NCBI RefSeq assembly: GCF_021228295.1
Contig: NZ_JAJQPD010000001.1
Span: 496,001-560,000, forward strand
Length of the DNA: 64,000 bases
Direction of reading: 5' to 3'
Source: Agromyces humatus
GTDB lineage: Bacteria; Actinomycetota; Actinomycetes; Actinomycetales; Microbacteriaceae
A model generated the notes under the pieces. That model searched no databases and was not told where the DNA came from. It saw nothing but the letters and a program-made list of their open reading frames with translations. Numbering within the stretch: the stretch's first letter is position 1; the number at the start of each line of letters is the position of its first letter. Shown here piece by piece: positions 35,535-43,943 of the stretch. Position numbers and translations under genes: made by a program.

Positions 35535-35745
35535 AATCGGGACATCGATCTCGACACGCCCAATCTCAGTCGGCACCGAGCGAATGCCGTTGCCCGTTCT
35601 CGCTGCTCGATGATCCGTGCTTCACGTAGCCGAGGTGCTCGATCATCTCCGCCTCGAGCGCGGTCTTCGTCAGCCCACCGAGCACGTCTCCGGGGCCGAC
35701 GAGGCTGACGCCCTAACCTTTAGCGCCTGCACGAGCAGCTGCTCG
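35535..35745 (-). pseudogene. Remnant of an IS256-family transposase
   Basis: Read on the minus strand, one frame gives VSLVGPGDVLGGLTKTALE, then AEMIEHLGYVKHG and SSENGQRH, matching the N-terminal region of IS256-type Mutator transposases (GLTKRVLE...EITDHLGYDKHD). After a frameshift the adjacent frame continues TEIGRVEIDVPIYR, the family's next conserved segment. An upstream piece reads IAEQLLVQA. No DDE domain remains, so it is a dead fragment of about 65 codons. Confidence 0.72.
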
Positions 35746-35825
35746 GCGATCTGTTGCTATCAATGATCTCTCTCATCACAGAATCGATCTGTCTCGACTG
35801 CCTGGGTCACTGCCATTCCCTTCGG

Positions 35826-38800
35826 TCAGGCGAGTCCCAGATCCACCGTTTTCCTGACCGTACCGCGCTCGCCAGGTGCGGCGTAACGGTCCGACAGCTG
35901 TCGACTCGCCACGAGTGCAGTGTGAGCGCGTGCGGCGTTCAGTTTCTGCGCGGTCGTCTCAGGTGCGGGTCCGAGCGCCGACGCGCCGACGACGCAGTAC
36001 CGGTCGCGGTATGCCGCGACCGTGCGCCCATGACGACGCCACGCTACTGCGGTAGGAGCGTCCGGTCGCGGGGGCTGACCGAGGGTCCGCGTCCACGCCT
36101 CCCCCGCAACCAACGACTGGTCGAGGACGGCTCGGGCACGGGTCTCGATGAGCTCGGCGCGTTCGTGCAGGGCCCGCCGCATGCCGGCATCCATCGGACC
36201 GACTGCCTGTGGGATGAGTCCGGCGATCAGTCGAGGCCTCCGCCGTGCCCGGCCGGCCGCGGCTTGCGCGCCGGTACCCTGTGCGACGGCTGCTGCCATT
36301 CTCGCGCGGAGTACAGCCGCGACATCCGCCGCGTCCTCGAACCCACGCAAGCGAACTACGCTCGCGAGCAGTCGCTCGACCTCGAAGTGATGCGACTCGG
36401 CCCGCCGCAGCTCCGCGGCCAACGGCCCGAACGCATCCGATCCGATTGCCGCATCCGCCTGCGCCGGTGTGAGTCCAGACGCGCGTACGACCGCGACCCA
36501 TCGGTCGTGCTGCGCGGCGGCCGCGATGGTCTCGTACTCGGCCGCGAGTTGCGCTATCGAGTCCCACGCGTCCTGTTCGGCCGTGAGCGTCTCGTGCGCG
36601 GAGAGCTCGGCGCCGACATGCTGCAGGACACCGAACAGGATGCTGCGCGCGGTCGCTTCGCCGGCGTCGCCGGGTCGCGGGCCGACGTGTGCGATGTCCG
36701 GGCGGTCGATGGCGACGTAGGCGGTGTTCGCTTCCCGGCCACGAGTCATCGCGACGTAGAAGTTCTCCCTGGTCATCCCGGCGGCGGCGACGACGTGCGC
36801 GGTGTCGGTCGTGATGCCCTGGGCGCGGTAGGAGGTGACGGCGTATCCGAGCTCGACGTGCTGCCGGACGTACGCGGCGGGAAGGACCACCGTGCTTCCC
36901 CATCGGTGCTCGGGCCGCCGGACTTCGATCGACCCGTTGCGATGTACTGCGAAGACCGTCCACCGGTCGCCGTTGCGCACCCACCGTCGCCCCGCGCGCA
37001 GCCGGCGGTCGTTGCGCCGGGTGATGATCGTGTCGCCGGCTGCGGCGCGGGTGCCGTCGTGCAGGTCGATCTCGCGGAGCGCGTCGATGTGGCCGTCGAG
37101 GATGAGTTCGGTGCGAGCACGCTGGTTCAGCGTGGCGACCGCGTCGTTCGAGTCGCTGATCAGCACGGTCGCCCGGCCGGCGCGGGCATCTGCCCGCCAG
37201 GCGAGGTACGCTGCATCCGCCATCGCATCGGTGTCGCCCTCGCGCACCCGGCCGTGCGCAAGGTACCGGTCCACCGACTCAGGATCGCCGGCACGCAGCC
37301 CGAGTGAGGCCGCCTTCTCCCACTCGTTCACGAACCGGTGCACATCGACGAGTTCCGGGGCATCCAGCCGGTCGTGGACAAGCAGGGCGAACGCGCCGCC
37401 CGCGTCGACCGACTGCAGCTGAGCCGGGTCACCGACGAGCAGCGCCTTCGCTCCCGCCTGTGCGGCGAGCGTGGCGACGCGGTCCAGCGGAAGGGTGCCG
37501 GCCAGAGATGCTTCGTCGATGATCACGAGCTGTCCGGGCCGGAACGTCTCACCGTGTGCCTGGTGGTCATGCCACCATTTCGCGAGGTTCTCGGTCGCAA
37601 TCCCGAGATCCTCCGCGAGAACATGCGCGGCTGCGGCAGATGGTGCAAGGCCGATGACGGATGCTCCGCCATGAACCCGTTCCCAGGCGTGGCGGAGGGC
37701 GTTCATCGCGGTGGTCTTGCCCGCGCCGGCCGGGCCGACGAGGACGTCGACGATGCGGCCGGAGCCGGCGATCCGCTCGAGGGCGTCGAGTTGGTCGTCG
37801 GCGCGTACTCCCCCGCCGGGCAGACGTTTGCGGGCGACCTCGCGCAATGCGCTCGGCACCAGGCGCGGGCCCGTCGTGTCGGCGGCGTGGTCGAGCAGGC
37901 GGGTCTCGGCGTCGAGGAGGTCGGTCGAGGTGAAAACGGTCGAGTGCTTCGGGCGGAACACGGATGCCCCGTCCTCCCGCCAGAACGCTGCCGGGCTCAA
38001 CGCAAGTTCCGGGGGTGTGAGTTGCAACGATGCGTGCTCGGCGGCATCGGTGATGAGCCCGACGATCGCTTCGCGATCGGATGCCGTGGCGAACCGGTAG
38101 CGCATGGTTTGGCGGGCCGCTTCGGCGGCGAGGTTCCAGTGCCGCCAGGTTGCGCGCTTCTCGCTCACCGCTGCAACGACGCTCGCACCGAGTGCAGCGA
38201 TCTCGTCGAGGGGCACGTCATCCGCGCGCAGCGCTCGCTGTGCACGGTTCGCGGATGCGGTGGGGGCCCAGCTCGAGGCATCCACACCGAGCACCCGCGC
38301 CGCGCGGACGCGCCACTCCGCGGTGAGGTCCGCGAGGGAGCGCACTTCCTTCGCCGGTCGTGTGGCAAGCGTGGCCTGAGCACGGAGCTTCATGATCGTC
38401 GCCGGACTCGGACGGCGACCGTGCACCTGCACGAATGCGTCGATCAGACGGTCGGTCTCCGCGTCGATATAGCGTGACCGTGTCGAGAACTCCCGGACCA
38501 GCGGCTCCGGCACCGACGCGACTGCCCACGCCGGATGCCGGTCCCGGCCGCGCTCCCGCTGCTCCCACTGCACACCGAGCTCGCGGGTGAGGGCGTCGGC
38601 AAATAGGGCCTCGTGCAACTCGGAGAGCGCGACGACCGCGGCGTGCATCGGCCGGCCGTCGAGTGAGCGCCACTTGCCGTCGAGCACGGTCTGTACCTTG
38701 TTGCTGATCACGACGTGCGTGTGCAAGTGCGGATCGCCCGCCCGGCTATCGAAGTGATCGAACGCCGTGGCAATCACGCCGGTGACATCGACCTGCGCAA

Positions 38801-39296
38801 CAGCGCCGTCGCGGGACGTTGCACCGGCGCGGGTCGCCGCAACCTCCCGCTCGAGGAACGCGAGCGCCTGCGCAACCGCAGCGTGGTGCGCGCGCACGAT
38901 GCGTTCCTGCGTCGTTGCATCCGCAACGCCCCAGAGCACGCTCGCCGACTTCGGAATCGAGAACGTGAAGTCGTACCCGGCCACCGCGCGACGCCGACTG
39001 GCCCCGGGCTCGTACGTCGGGTACGCGCGTCCGAGCGGTTCCCCGGTGACCGGATCGCGACCCATCCCGAGGAGCAACTGCAGCTGCTCCTCGGTCACCT
39101 CGGCGCCGTCGAGAATACGGCCGGCGCCCAGGCCGGAGAGCCCGCAGCCCATCCAACGCCCCGGCGGCGTGCCCCTCGCGCCGTAGTAACGCGTCAACGG
39201 CGTCGACATCGACCGCTCCCCATCGCCGGCCGCGACCGTGCGGAGAAGGTACCGGAAGCCGTCGCCGGCACTCATGACCCGCATCGACACCGTCAC
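35826..39296 (-). CDS. traA: MobF-type relaxase/helicase (TrwC/TraA-like)
   Basis: A 1156-residue conjugative relaxase. It starts MTVSMRVMSAGDGFRYLLRT with the catalytic tyrosine near residue 16, and the three-histidine metal motif DPHLHTHVV lies near 190. It nicks oriT and stays bound to the strand. The second half is a RecD-like helicase: Walker A VGPAGAGKTTAMNALRHAW near 520, Walker B LVIIDEASLAG, and motif VTSYRAQGIT near the end with MTRENFYVAMTRGREAN. The GTG start is kept because the residues after it match the family. No coupling protein or type IV secretion genes are nearby, so transfer would need a helper. Confidence 0.92.
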   Translation of the reverse strand: MTVSMRVMSAGDGFRYLLRTVAAGDGERSMSTPLTRYYGARGTPPGRWMGCGLSGLGAGRILDGAEVTEEQLQLLLGMGRDPVTGEPLGRAYPTYEPGASRRRAVAGYDFTFSIPKSASVLWGVADATTQERIVRAHHAAVAQALAFLEREVAATRAGATSRDGAVAQVDVTGVIATAFDHFDSRAGDPHLHTHVVISNKVQTVLDGKWRSLDGRPMHAAVVALSELHEALFADALTRELGVQWEQRERGRDRHPAWAVASVPEPLVREFSTRSRYIDAETDRLIDAFVQVHGRRPSPATIMKLRAQATLATRPAKEVRSLADLTAEWRVRAARVLGVDASSWAPTASANRAQRALRADDVPLDEIAALGASVVAAVSEKRATWRHWNLAAEAARQTMRYRFATASDREAIVGLITDAAEHASLQLTPPELALSPAAFWREDGASVFRPKHSTVFTSTDLLDAETRLLDHAADTTGPRLVPSALREVARKRLPGGGVRADDQLDALERIAGSGRIVDVLVGPAGAGKTTAMNALRHAWERVHGGASVIGLAPSAAAAHVLAEDLGIATENLAKWWHDHQAHGETFRPGQLVIIDEASLAGTLPLDRVATLAAQAGAKALLVGDPAQLQSVDAGGAFALLVHDRLDAPELVDVHRFVNEWEKAASLGLRAGDPESVDRYLAHGRVREGDTDAMADAAYLAWRADARAGRATVLISDSNDAVATLNQRARTELILDGHIDALREIDLHDGTRAAAGDTIITRRNDRRLRAGRRWVRNGDRWTVFAVHRNGSIEVRRPEHRWGSTVVLPAAYVRQHVELGYAVTSYRAQGITTDTAHVVAAAGMTRENFYVAMTRGREANTAYVAIDRPDIAHVGPRPGDAGEATARSILFGVLQHVGAELSAHETLTAEQDAWDSIAQLAAEYETIAAAAQHDRWVAVVRASGLTPAQADAAIGSDAFGPLAAELRRAESHHFEVERLLASVVRLRGFEDAADVAAVLRARMAAAVAQGTGAQAAAGRARRRPRLIAGLIPQAVGPMDAGMRRALHERAELIETRARAVLDQSLVAGEAWTRTLGQPPRPDAPTAVAWRRHGRTVAAYRDRYCVVGASALGPAPETTAQKLNAARAHTALVASRQLSDRYAAPGERGTVRKTVDLGLA

Positions 39297-39389
39297 CGCG
39301 CCACTCCCGTCGTCGCAGAGAAGGTGCGCACCTCGTTGTGCAAGAGGCGTGGCACTTCGGATAGCGAAGGAGATGACGGTGGAGGTTCG

Positions 39390-40295
39390 TCAGTTCGTGA
39401 AGCTCCACGAGTGGGTGGCAGGCTGCCAGGAACCCGCATGCTCGGTTGAGCCGAGCGCTGGTTCGGTGAAGGCCAGGCAGGCAGCGAGGAGGTCTTCGAA
39501 CCGCTCGGGCGCGGTGTCTGTGAGACGTTGGTTGCGCCGCCAGATCGCCCACTTGGCCTGAGCGAGATCCGGCATCTGCGCGAGCAGCGGCTCGAGCGGC
39601 TCGAGCTCGACGCCACGGTAGTTCGCCACGACCTCGAGCGCCTGGCGCAAGTCGTGGAGCGCGAACTGGCGACTCCGGATGATCGCGACGATGTCGACGA
39701 AGTCACGCCATCGAGTGTTCTGGTCGCCTCGGTCGATGGCGGTGACGATCTTCTCGGCGAGCACCATGTGATCGGGGTACCCGCGGAGTCGCAGCATGCC
39801 GCCGAGCAGCTTCGGGAGTTCGGTCTGCGCAGGCTTTGGCCAGATCGGGTCGCCGAAGTTGACATCGACGTGGAGCGCGATGCGCGCCGACGCCAGCGAT
39901 GCGACGACGCGCACTCGTACGCCGACATAGGCCGCGTCCTCCCGGATCTCCTCACCAGTCATCGACCCGACGTCGAAGGCGAGGCCATCGTCGAGACGCG
40001 CTTCGACGATCTCCCGCACGCGCTGCTCGACGTCTGCGACCTCGTTCGCGAAGCCCGACGCGGCGAGATCGATGTCACGTGTCGGGCGGCGCGCAGCGAA
40101 CGCTGCCATGAGCACGTCACCCTTGAGCACGAAGTCCTCGGCGTAGGTCGACGCCGCGAGCCGGGCGAGAAATCCCTCGAGTGCGTAGAGCGTGAAGTAT
40201 TCGACCGCCTCGCGGCCGTGGCGTCTGGCCAGGTTGCGCAGATCGGTGTAGGCGCGCCCCTCAGCGCTGTCACGGGAGGGTACCGGCGGGGTCAC
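39390..40295 (-). CDS. abiEii: AbiEii-family nucleotidyltransferase toxin
   Basis: A 301-residue toxin of a type IV-classified toxin-antitoxin/abortive infection system. The nucleotidyltransferase core is FVLKGDVLMAAFAARRPTRDIDLAASG: a G near the nucleotide and the DxD metal pair (DIDL). The second acidic strand is ALHVDVNFGDP, and the later conserved lysine region is HMVLAEKIVTAIDRG. Relatives such as MenT add nucleotides to tRNA acceptor ends. GTG at 40295 overlaps the antitoxin stop (GTGA), giving coupled translation with antitoxin first. Confidence 0.88.
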   Translation of the reverse strand: MTPPVPSRDSAEGRAYTDLRNLARRHGREAVEYFTLYALEGFLARLAASTYAEDFVLKGDVLMAAFAARRPTRDIDLAASGFANEVADVEQRVREIVEARLDDGLAFDVGSMTGEEIREDAAYVGVRVRVVASLASARIALHVDVNFGDPIWPKPAQTELPKLLGGMLRLRGYPDHMVLAEKIVTAIDRGDQNTRWRDFVDIVAIIRSRQFALHDLRQALEVVANYRGVELEPLEPLLAQMPDLAQAKWAIWRRNQRLTDTAPERFEDLLAACLAFTEPALGSTEHAGSWQPATHSWSFTN

Positions 40296-40867
40296 AGCAG
40301 CGCTTCCAGCGCGAGCCGAAGTCTCGGCCGCGCTTTCGGGAATGAGTCAGCCATCTTCAGCAACCGCGCCGGCGACGTGCCACGGCGTCGAAGCCAGCGT
40401 CGCAGAGCTTCGTGTGCCACATCGCTGCCTTCCTGGTGTACGAGCCGGAACGCGTCGATGATGGTGCGCTCCGGCGAGTAGATCGCCACCTGTAGTCCAC
40501 TGCCTGCGTCGGCGTGCTCGCGGCCGAGCTCGAAGGTCGTGGCGTCGAAGCTGTGCCAAGCCACGTGCGTGAAGCCTGCCGGGTGACGAGTGCCCCGCGG
40601 CAGCGCGATGTCTGTGGCGAACGGGATAGCGTCGCTCAACTCATGGTGCACGAGCGCGCTCGTGAGACACAGCGTCGCTGTGGGCTGCACCGCGGACGCA
40701 GCCGCCAGCGTCGCATGCAGCGGGTCGATCTCGTCTGGGCGCACGAATGCACCGCGACCCACCCGCTCGATCTCACCCCGGTTGAGCAGATCGTAGACCT
40801 GGTCCTTGCGCAGGCCCGCCTCGCGCGCATCGCCGAGGGTGAACGCTGGTGCAAGTTCGATGACCAT
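40292..40867 (-). CDS. abiEi: AbiEi-family antitoxin / autorepressor
   Basis: A 191-residue protein with an N-terminal winged helix (TLGDAREAGLRKDQVYDLLNRGEIERVGRGAFVRPDEID) and the helical AbiEi C-terminal region (YSPERTIIDAFRLVHQEGSDV). AGGAGGAGAT immediately before the ATG at 40867 gives a very strong ribosome site and rules out the longer in-frame ORF. In known systems AbiEi neutralises AbiEii and represses the operon through inverted repeats in the promoter; a candidate operator lies at 40931. Confidence 0.88.
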   Translation of the reverse strand: MVIELAPAFTLGDAREAGLRKDQVYDLLNRGEIERVGRGAFVRPDEIDPLHATLAAASAVQPTATLCLTSALVHHELSDAIPFATDIALPRGTRHPAGFTHVAWHSFDATTFELGREHADAGSGLQVAIYSPERTIIDAFRLVHQEGSDVAHEALRRWLRRRGTSPARLLKMADSFPKARPRLRLALEALL

Positions 40868-40896
40868 CAGATCTCCTCCTAACCGATCACACATGC

Positions 40897-40953
40897 AGGT
40901 TATCTGTATACATATGGCAAGGCAAGGGAGCACGTGCGCACCTATTGCACGTG
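40897..40953 (-). promoter_or_regulatory. abiE promoter and candidate operator
   Basis: On the minus strand, TTGCCT and TAACCT spaced by 17 bp form a possible promoter about 30 bp before the abiEi ribosome site. Just upstream lies an inverted repeat CACGTGC / GCACGTG (40931-40937 and 40947-40953), and GTATAC sits between the promoter elements. AbiEi autoregulation through such repeats is known for the family; binding here is inferred. Confidence 0.5.
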
Positions 40954-41024
40954 GGGAGCATTCGAAAGCAAGACCGACGGCGTCGCGACGACCCTGCACC
41001 GTGCAGCCTTCTCGCGAAGTGCCC

Positions 41025-41047
41025 GGTGCCGCACCCGGTGCGGCACC
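41025..41047. repeat. Perfect 11-bp-arm palindrome
   Basis: GGTGCCGCACC, one central C, then GGTGCGGCACC. It is followed 20 bp later by the second hairpin at 41068. It lies in the region between abiE and the Fic fragment where no gene is supported. Confidence 0.85.
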
Positions 41048-41067
41048 GCCTACGGCGCCCCTTGTCA

Positions 41068-41100
41068 GCCAAACGCGTACCGACTTCGGTACGGTTTGGC
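41068..41100. repeat. 33-bp hairpin at the Fic gene break
   Basis: GCCAAACGCGTACCGA and its near complement TCGGTACGGTTTGGC form a stem with one bulge. The Fic homology begins about 10 bp to the right, so this hairpin marks the point where the 5' part of that gene was lost. It could be a recombination scar, a terminator or part of a transfer origin. Confidence 0.7.
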
Positions 41101-41109
41101 AAGCATCGC

Positions 41110-41725
41110 CCAGTTGTCCGCGCCGCGATCGCCCATGCACAGTTCGAGACGATCCACCCATTCATCGACGGCAACGGCCGCACCGGGCGCGCACTCATCC
41201 ACACGGTGCTGCACCGGGCCGACGCGTTGCGCAACATCCTCATCCCCATCAGCATGGTCTTCGCCGGCGACACTAACGCCTACATCGCCGGCCTCACCGC
41301 GTTCCGCGCCGACCCGCCACAACTCGACGATTGGGTCATCGCCTTCGCGCACGCCACCGAGCGTGCTGCAGACAACGCGGTGCGGCTGTCCGCCGACGTC
41401 GCGGCACTCGATGAACGCATGCGCGCCGAACTCATCGCCTACCGCCGAGCCCGAGGCCAAGACCCCGCGGTGCCGCGACGCGGCGCCGTCATCGGACGCA
41501 TCCTCGACGGGCTCGCGACCGATCCCGTGCTCACGGTCGAGTCAGCCGCCCAGAAGCACCGCGTCTCGAAGACCGCGGCGCACAAGGCCCTGGTCGAACT
41601 GGCCGATGCCGGATCCTCGGCCGCACGAAGGACCGGCGCGGGCGGCTCAACTGCTGGAGCGCGCCGGCACCTTGCGCTCGTCGCCCTCACCGAGCGCAGC
41701 AACCGCGTGGGGACCGGAGATACGG
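41110..41725 (+). pseudogene. Truncated and frameshifted Fic-domain gene
   Basis: The frame contains an intact Fic catalytic motif, ETIHPFIDGNGRTGRAL (about 41146-41196), and the following Fic/wHTH region (VESAAQKHRVSKTAAHKALVEL). About 150 N-terminal residues expected of the family are missing. After LADAG (about 41611) the frame breaks: the next conserved stretch (RTKDRRGRLNCW) is in another frame, and RHLALVALTERSN returns in the first frame near 41665. Loss of the 5' part and two frameshifts make an active AMPylase unlikely. Confidence 0.78.
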
Positions 41726-42035
41726 ACCGACGCAGGCCGAAGCAGGGTCCGCCGCTGCCCGAGATCGGCCAGTTCGGCCGGTTGAAGCCGCCCCAGACGA
41801 CGGACACAGCCTCGCGTGACGGATGCGACATCCGCCCGGTGCTCCCGGTGTCGCCTGATCCGGATGCAGGTGTGACACGGCGTGAGCAGCAACACGTGCG
41901 CAGCCGCCTGCTCCTGGGAGCGGGTGCGCACCTGTTGAGCATGAGATCGACTTGCGTACGAGCGACGGAAAGCACCGGGCAGTGTCGTTGTGGCTCGACT
42001 CGCCCGGGGCACGATCCGAAGATCGCCCGACAGAC
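41726..42035. other. Intergenic stretch after the Fic fragment
   Basis: Between the Fic remnant and the hairpin array I see no supported gene on either strand. Open frames here are GC-driven and lack protein-like composition. Confidence 0.5.
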
Positions 42036-42262
42036 GGGAACCCAACAGGAGAATCCCCTGATCAAGCGGCGGGGGCGAATCGCCCCCACCGATGACTCGA
42101 CCCGCGCCTCACCCAACCCCGCGCGAAACGGAAACCCTGATCACACGGTGGGGCCGAATCGGCCCCACCGCCGACGCAACGGCGCACTTCAACCCCAACC
42201 CTGGGCGGGACGCCTCGACGGGAAACCCCTGATCACACGGTGCCGCTGATTCCGCGGCACCG
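42036..42262. repeat. Array of three spaced hairpin repeats
   Basis: Three units with the lead ACGGGAA-CCCCTGATCA-(A/C)(A/C)GCGG or close variants (at about 42036, 42128 and 42219), each followed by a GC-rich hairpin: GGGGGCGAATCGCCCCC, GGTGGGGCCGAATCGGCCCCACC, and CGGTGCCGCTGATTCCGCGGCACCG. Unit spacing is about 92 bp. The third hairpin ends about 35 bp from the integrase stop. The lead is conserved while stem sequences change with complementarity kept, so the structure itself seems selected. Confidence 0.8.
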
Positions 42263-42298
42263 TGCCCGATCGCCAGGCTCGGTGCATCGGTCAGCGGA

Positions 42299-43507
42299 TC
42301 AGAGCTCGTCGAGGGATTCAGTGCCCGTGCGCGGCGCCAGCCGCTCCAGCACCTCCGCGGTCACCGGATTCGCCTCCTTGGTGCGCTCGATGTAATGCGC
42401 CCTCGTCGTCGCTGCGCTCGTGTGCCCGAGCGCCTCGGCGGCCGCCTGCTCGCCGAGCGAGGTGCTGATGAGCGTCGCGCCGGTCTTGCGGAACGAGTGC
42501 GGGCGGATGGCCCGCCCCTCGAGGCCCGCGAGTACGAGGATCTCGCGGAAGGTGCGGCGCACGTTGTGCGGGTAGAACGGGGTTCCGCGCCGCGTGAAGA
42601 ACAGCAGGTGATCGTCATTCTCGCCCGCGGTCAGCGCGAGCCGACGGCGGATCACCTCTGCGGCGAACGCCGGGATGGCGATCAGCCGGTTCGACTCTGC
42701 GGTCTTCGGCGACTCCTGACGGTAGACACCCTGGCCCTTGTGTGTGACGATCGTGCCGCTCACCGTCACGGTTGGCGGGTCCGCGGTCAGGTCGACATCG
42801 CAGCGGCGCAGCGCGAGTACCTCGCCGATTCGGGTCGCGCTTCCGAGCATCACCTCGATGAGGTCGCGCACCTGACCGTCGGGCTTCGGCCCGGGCCCGG
42901 GCTCCGAGCGCCACTGGCGGGCAGCGACCCTGATCCGCTCGATCTCCTCGAACGTGAGCGCCTTCGGCGGCTGCGACGGCTTCTTCAGCTTCGTCGCCGC
43001 GTCGACCGGGTTCCGCTCGGCGGCGCCGTGCCGCACGGCGAAGGCCATCACGAGGTTTAGGAGGGTCTTGGAGTGCTTCGCCCGCGAGTACGACTTCGCT
43101 CGCTGCTCGGCGAGGAACCGGTCCACGCGGGTCGCGGTCACCTCGCGCACCGTGAACTCCTGCCACGCCGGCATGACCAGCGTGCGCAACTCGCGCTCGT
43201 AGGTGTTCTTCGTGCCGATCGACAGGTCGGGATCGGCCTTCACGCTCTCCAGCCAGCGGCGCGCCAGTTCGCCGAACGGAGAATCGGCGGTCGACCCTGC
43301 GCCGCTCGAGCCGACGCTCTCCCGACCGCGCAGCCGGCGCTTGAGCTCCGCGGTCGCGTCGTTCACGCTCGTGCCGGTGGCCAACACCTTGCGCACCCGC
43401 CCGTCGTCGTCGCGGAACCGCGTCTGCGCCCGGTACACGCCTGCCGAAACGTGCGTGGTCGTGATCGCCCCGTAAGTGCCGATTTCGAGGCGCGGGCGGC
43501 CGGCCAC
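42299..43507 (-). CDS. int: Tyrosine site-specific integrase
   Basis: A 402-residue phage/ICE-type integrase. An N-terminal arm-binding domain (TYGAITTTHVSAGVYRAQTRF) and a SAM-like core-binding domain (YERELRTLVMPAWQEF) precede the catalytic domain. The catalytic residues are R near 224 (SATRIGEVLAL), H-x-x-R near 336 (RPHSFRKTGA), H near 361 (EALGHTSAATT) and the nucleophile Y near 371 (RAHYIERT). It inserts the element into tRNA-Thr, whose gene ends about 440 bp away. GTG at 43507 overlaps the stop of the excisionase-like gene by one base (TAGTG), so the two are coupled. Confidence 0.94.
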   Translation of the reverse strand: MAGRPRLEIGTYGAITTTHVSAGVYRAQTRFRDDDGRVRKVLATGTSVNDATAELKRRLRGRESVGSSGAGSTADSPFGELARRWLESVKADPDLSIGTKNTYERELRTLVMPAWQEFTVREVTATRVDRFLAEQRAKSYSRAKHSKTLLNLVMAFAVRHGAAERNPVDAATKLKKPSQPPKALTFEEIERIRVAARQWRSEPGPGPKPDGQVRDLIEVMLGSATRIGEVLALRRCDVDLTADPPTVTVSGTIVTHKGQGVYRQESPKTAESNRLIAIPAFAAEVIRRRLALTAGENDDHLLFFTRRGTPFYPHNVRRTFREILVLAGLEGRAIRPHSFRKTGATLISTSLGEQAAAEALGHTSAATTRAHYIERTKEANPVTAEVLERLAPRTGTESLDEL

Positions 43508-43764
43508 TACCGCTCACCCCCTCGAGCAGCCGGAGACGCAGCTGAAGCCCCGGCAGCGGGTTGAATCTCCTGCAGCGCCTCGAGCCAGTGCCGAACGTCG
43601 GTGGCGCGGTACCGAAGCTCCCGTCCGACGCGGATGCCGGCGGGCCCGCGCCGGTCGCAACGCAGGTCGTAGATCGCCTGCACGTTGACGCCGAGGTAGT
43701 CGGCGAGTTCACTCGTGGTCAGCAGTGGCTCGAGTCCGAGCGCTGCAGTTCGTTCGGTGTCCAT
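43507..43764 (-). CDS. Excisionase-like helix-turn-helix protein
   Basis: An 85-residue MerR/Xis-type DNA-binding protein (LLTTSELADYLGVNVQAIYDLR, then GRELRYRATDVRHWLEAL). Such small proteins beside an integrase serve as directionality factors for excision or as regulators. ATG at 43764 precedes MetAspThrGlu; the longer frame would include non-protein-like sequence across the arm-site region. It is coupled to the integrase gene. Confidence 0.85.
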   Translation of the reverse strand: MDTERTAALGLEPLLTTSELADYLGVNVQAIYDLRCDRRGPAGIRVGRELRYRATDVRHWLEALQEIQPAAGASAASPAARGGER

Positions 43765-43865
43765 GCACGACAGGTGCACCGAGGCGCACCTGGTGAATGA
43801 CGAGGCCGATCGAGACGGCCCGAACACCTCTCGCGGGCACCCGCGCGACGCGCCGTTTCGCATTG

Positions 43866-43883
43866 ATAAACGCCGAATAAACG
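43866..43883. repeat. Arm-type tandem repeat, right end
   Basis: ATAAACGCCGAATAAACG, identical to 22266-22283 and in the same orientation; here the 11-bp unit runs on almost two full times (to CGCCGAAT). It lies between the excisionase-like gene and tRNA-Thr, as expected for integrase or Xis arm sites. Confidence 0.7.
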
Positions 43884-43943
43884 CCGAATCCATGGCAAAT
43901 CTCCCTCGTGTTGAGGCGAGAAATACCTGGTCAGATCAAAATA

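Noticed and set aside
35344..35535. 63-residue plus-strand ORF upstream of the Rhs operon
   Set aside because: Arg/Pro-rich product with no recognisable features; overlaps the end of the IS256 remnant region.
40945..42249. Intact 434-residue Fic protein
   Set aside because: The open frame is continuous but the N-terminus is not Fic-like and the C-terminal part shifts frame twice relative to the family; called a pseudogene.
42036..42262. CRISPR array or integron attC sites
   Set aside because: Only three units with hairpins, no spacers of constant size, no attC core sites and no integron integrase.
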